DNA of 5,892 nt from Pyrinomonadaceae bacterium (lineage in GTDB: Bacteria; Acidobacteriota; Blastocatellia; Pyrinomonadales; Pyrinomonadaceae). A model generated the notes under the pieces. It saw nothing but the letters and a program-made list of their open reading frames with translations. It was not told the DNA's origin and did not search any database. The position numbers and the translations under genes are program-made. Shown here in pieces: positions 3,671 to 5,892 of this stretch. The DNA lies in the NCBI GenBank assembly GCA_026786155.1, contig JAJAYR010000337.1, forward strand, positions 1 through 5,892. Direction: 5' to 3'. Position 1 is the stretch's first letter. Each line of letters begins with the position of its first letter.

Positions 3671-5851
3671 ATGCAATCCGCAGTCAGTCAGCAAACCGCC
3701 GCCAACTTTAAAACCGATTTTTATTTTCAACGCGAAATTCCCGAAAACCTCGAGTTTTTAGACGCGCTTTCGTGGAATTTTTTCTGGTCTTGGAATTACG
3801 AAGCCGTCAATCTTTTCCGCGAACTCGATTCTAAACTTTGGGAAAAATGTGAGCAGAATCCGCGTCTTTTTTTGAAAAAAGTCGGCGGTTTGCAACTTTG
3901 GCAAAAGGCGAACGACAGCGATTACGTCGCCAAACTCAAAAGTTTTTCCGACAAGTTTGAAAAATATCTCGCCGCCAAACCGAACTCATTCGGGAAAATA
4001 ACCGAACAAAATCCGGTCGCCTATTTCTGCGCCGAATACGGTGTGCATAACAGTTTGCCGGTTTATTCGGGCGGACTCGGAATTTTGTCGGGCGACCATT
4101 TGAAATCGGCTTCGGATATGAACGTGCCGCTCGTCGCGGTTGGGTTACTTTATCGCTACGGTTATTTTCGCCAAAAAATCGCGCACGACGGCTGGCAGAC
4201 GGAAACTTATCTTGATTCTTTCGCCACCGAACTCGCGCTCGTTCCGGTTACAAACGACGGCGGCGAACGCATTTTAATCAAAGTTCGCATTCGCGGGCGC
4301 GAAGTTTTCGCGCAAGCGTGGCTCGCTCAGGTCGGGCGCATCAAACTTTACCTGCTCGATACGAACGTCGAAAATAATTCGGAAGTTGACCGGCTGATTA
4401 CCGGACATCTTTACGGCGGCGACACGGAAACGCGCATCGTGCAGGAAAAAATCTTAGGCATCGGCGGCGTTCGACTGCTTCGGCAACTCGATGTTGCGCC
4501 GTCGGTCTATCATTTGAACGAAGGACATTCGGCGTTTTTGACGCTCGAATTGGCGCGGGAATTTTTGCACGAAAATCCCGAAGCCGATTTTGCAGAAGCG
4601 ACGGCGAGAGTCCGCGAGCAATGCGTTTTTACGACGCACACGCCGGTCGCGGCGGGCAACGACACTTTTCCGCTGAATCAAATCGAAGAATGCTTCGACG
4701 AAAATTACATCGCCGCTTTGAAAATCTCGAAAGACGAGTTTTTCGCGCTCGGCAGAACTAAGCCCGAAGATACCGAAGAATGGTTCGGGATGACGCCGCT
4801 GGCGTTGCGAATGGCGCGTTCGGCGAACGGCGTCAGCGAAAAACACGGCGCAGTTTCCCGCGAGTTGTGGCTGAAAATGTTTCCCGAAATAACGGAGGCA
4901 GCCGCAGTTCCGATAACGCACATCACCAACGGCGTTCACGCGCCGACGTGGATTGCGCCGACGTTTCAGGAACTTTTCGAGCGATACGTCGGCGCGGATT
5001 GGACGGCAGTTTTGAAAAATCAAACGGCGTGGCAGGAAGCGATTGAAAAAATTCCCGACGCGGAAATATGGCAGACGCACCGGCGATTGAAACAGCTTTT
5101 GATTTCGTTTATTCGTCTGAAAACCTTCTCGAAGGAAACCGGCTTGCACGAAACAATCAACGAGCGCGAAGATACGAACCGGCTTTTTTCGCCGGACGTT
5201 TTGACCATCGGATTTGCGCGTCGCATCGCTGCTTACAAACGCTGGAATTTACTTTTGACCGATTTGGAACGGCTTTTGAAAATGGTCAACGACGCGGAAA
5301 AGCCCGTGCAATTCGTTTTCGCCGGAAAAGCGCACCCGCAGGACAAAAAAGCCAAAGCACTTTTACAAAATTTAATGAGTCTGGGCGGCAATGCCGAATG
5401 GCAGCAGCGGGCGGTTTTCATCGAAGATTACGACCAGGAAGTGGCGCGTTATTTGGTTCAGGGCGTTGATGTTTGGCTGAATGTGCCGATTCGTCCGATG
5501 GAAGCCAGCGGCACGAGCGGACAAAAAGCGGCGATGAACGGCGGACTGAATTTATCAATTTTAGACGGCTGGTGGATTGAAGGCGACAACGGCGACAACG
5601 GTTTTTCAATCGGCGCGGCGGGAGACAAAGACGACGCGGACGAAGCGGAAATCAATGCCGAAGATGCCGAATCGCTTTATACGATTCTGGAAACCGAAGT
5701 CGTTCCGGCTTATTACGCCAAAGACGAAAACGGCGCACAAACCGAATGGATTCGCCGGATGAAAAACGCGCTGGCGACGCTGACACCGCAATTTTCGAGC
5801 GATAGGATGTTGAAAGATTACATCGAGCAGATTTATTTGCAACAAACTTAG
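3671..5851 (+). CDS. glgP: Alpha-glucan (glycogen) phosphorylase, DUF3417-containing type
   Basis: This 726-residue GT35 enzyme releases glucose 1-phosphate from the non-reducing ends of glycogen or maltodextrin using phosphate and PLP (EC 2.4.1.1 class). The N-terminal DUF3417 domain is about 24-100, with SWNFFWSWNYEA at 34-45. The catalytic region follows: EYGVHNSLPVYSGGLGILSGDH (122-143), NEGHSAF (283-289), TTHTPVAAGND (321-331), HITNGVHAPTW (417-427), GFARRIAAYKR (514-524), VFAGKAHP (549-556) and EASGTSGQKAAMNGG (611-625). Lys619 is the expected PLP-binding lysine. It resembles the shorter Thermus/Thermotoga-like branch rather than the 800-plus-residue MalP/muscle branch, and no key block is missing. 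It is cytoplasmic and serves glucan mobilisation. ATG 3671 is preceded by a good promoter but only a distant purine-rich site. No glycogen-synthesis gene is in the window, and it seems to be transcribed alone. Confidence 0.96.
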   Translation: MQSAVSQQTAANFKTDFYFQREIPENLEFLDALSWNFFWSWNYEAVNLFRELDSKLWEKCEQNPRLFLKKVGGLQLWQKANDSDYVAKLKSFSDKFEKYLAAKPNSFGKITEQNPVAYFCAEYGVHNSLPVYSGGLGILSGDHLKSASDMNVPLVAVGLLYRYGYFRQKIAHDGWQTETYLDSFATELALVPVTNDGGERILIKVRIRGREVFAQAWLAQVGRIKLYLLDTNVENNSEVDRLITGHLYGGDTETRIVQEKILGIGGVRLLRQLDVAPSVYHLNEGHSAFLTLELAREFLHENPEADFAEATARVREQCVFTTHTPVAAGNDTFPLNQIEECFDENYIAALKISKDEFFALGRTKPEDTEEWFGMTPLALRMARSANGVSEKHGAVSRELWLKMFPEITEAAAVPITHITNGVHAPTWIAPTFQELFERYVGADWTAVLKNQTAWQEAIEKIPDAEIWQTHRRLKQLLISFIRLKTFSKETGLHETINEREDTNRLFSPDVLTIGFARRIAAYKRWNLLLTDLERLLKMVNDAEKPVQFVFAGKAHPQDKKAKALLQNLMSLGGNAEWQQRAVFIEDYDQEVARYLVQGVDVWLNVPIRPMEASGTSGQKAAMNGGLNLSILDGWWIEGDNGDNGFSIGAAGDKDDADEAEINAEDAESLYTILETEVVPAYYAKDENGAQTEWIRRMKNALATLTPQFSSDRMLKDYIEQIYLQQT

Positions 5852-5875
5852 TTTTTAGTTTTAGTTTTTAGTTTT
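5850..5875. repeat. 13-bp tandem repeat, two perfect copies, overlapping the glgP stop
   Basis: AGTTTTTAGTTTT occurs twice without a gap (5850-5862 and 5863-5875), and each copy is itself two near-identical AGTTTT(T) units. The first copy includes the last two bases of the glgP TAG stop. Such short tandem repeats arise by slipped replication. The T-rich RNA might aid release of RNA polymerase, but no hairpin precedes it, so I do not call a terminator. Confidence 0.7.
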
Positions 5876-5892
5876 ATTGGCAAATACAACTC

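Noticed and set aside
3637..3711. 24-codon frame overlapping the glgP start (possible leader peptide)
   Set aside because: Its ATG has no better ribosome site than glgP, its product shows no regulatory run of one amino acid, and there is no attenuator-like structure. Chance is the simpler explanation.
4454..5149. 231-codon open frame antisense to glgP
   Set aside because: It is fully contained in a certain gene and its product is Arg/Phe-rich, as expected from the complement of this codon usage.

Overview
The window is about 5.9 kb of bacterial chromosome with five protein-coding loci and three gene gaps that hold palindromic repeats. Coding DNA is moderately GC-rich and the gaps are AT-rich. 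Promoter-like boxes fit ordinary sigma-70 spacing (17-18 bp), and no gene has a well-placed Shine-Dalgarno site. The gene content, together with abundant small hairpin repeats, would fit an environmental Gram-negative bacterium. My best guess is Acidobacteriota (Blastocatellia-like), but that rests on general impression only and is low confidence.

Layout, left to right. (1) On the minus strand, 34-630 encodes an N-terminal membrane anchor plus one Cache-like sensor module that stops abruptly. In-frame stops close to the window edge suggest a truncated or decayed receptor. (2) Gap 631-1009 carries this gene's promoter, with a 13-bp palindrome over the predicted transcription start, and a 187-bp nested inverted-repeat element (791-977). 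(3) On the minus strand, 1010-2050 is mtnA, methylthioribose-1-phosphate isomerase, complete with its catalytic Cys and Asp. (4) Gap 2051-2586 holds the mtnA promoter, two abutting and homologous palindromic elements (2186-2352 and 2349-2484), and the promoter of the next operon. (5) On the plus strand, 2587-2916 is a 109-residue acidic protein I do not recognise, 4 bp ahead of a YmdB/MacroD-type macrodomain protein (2921-3466); the two look like one operon. (6) Gap 3467-3670 holds a third kind of palindromic repeat (3478-3540) and a good promoter. (7) On the plus strand, 3671-5851 is a complete alpha-glucan phosphorylase (glgP) with the N-terminal DUF3417 domain and the PLP lysine. A 13-bp tandem repeat overlaps its stop codon.

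The genes do not form one pathway. MtnA belongs to methionine/methylthioadenosine salvage, GlgP to storage-glucan breakdown, and the macrodomain protein to ADP-ribose signalling or repair. The least explained parts are the uncharacterised small protein coupled to the macrodomain, and the three unrelated families of structured repeats, whose stems differ by paired, pairing-preserving changes. I saw no CRISPR array, tRNA, rRNA, transposase or phage gene.
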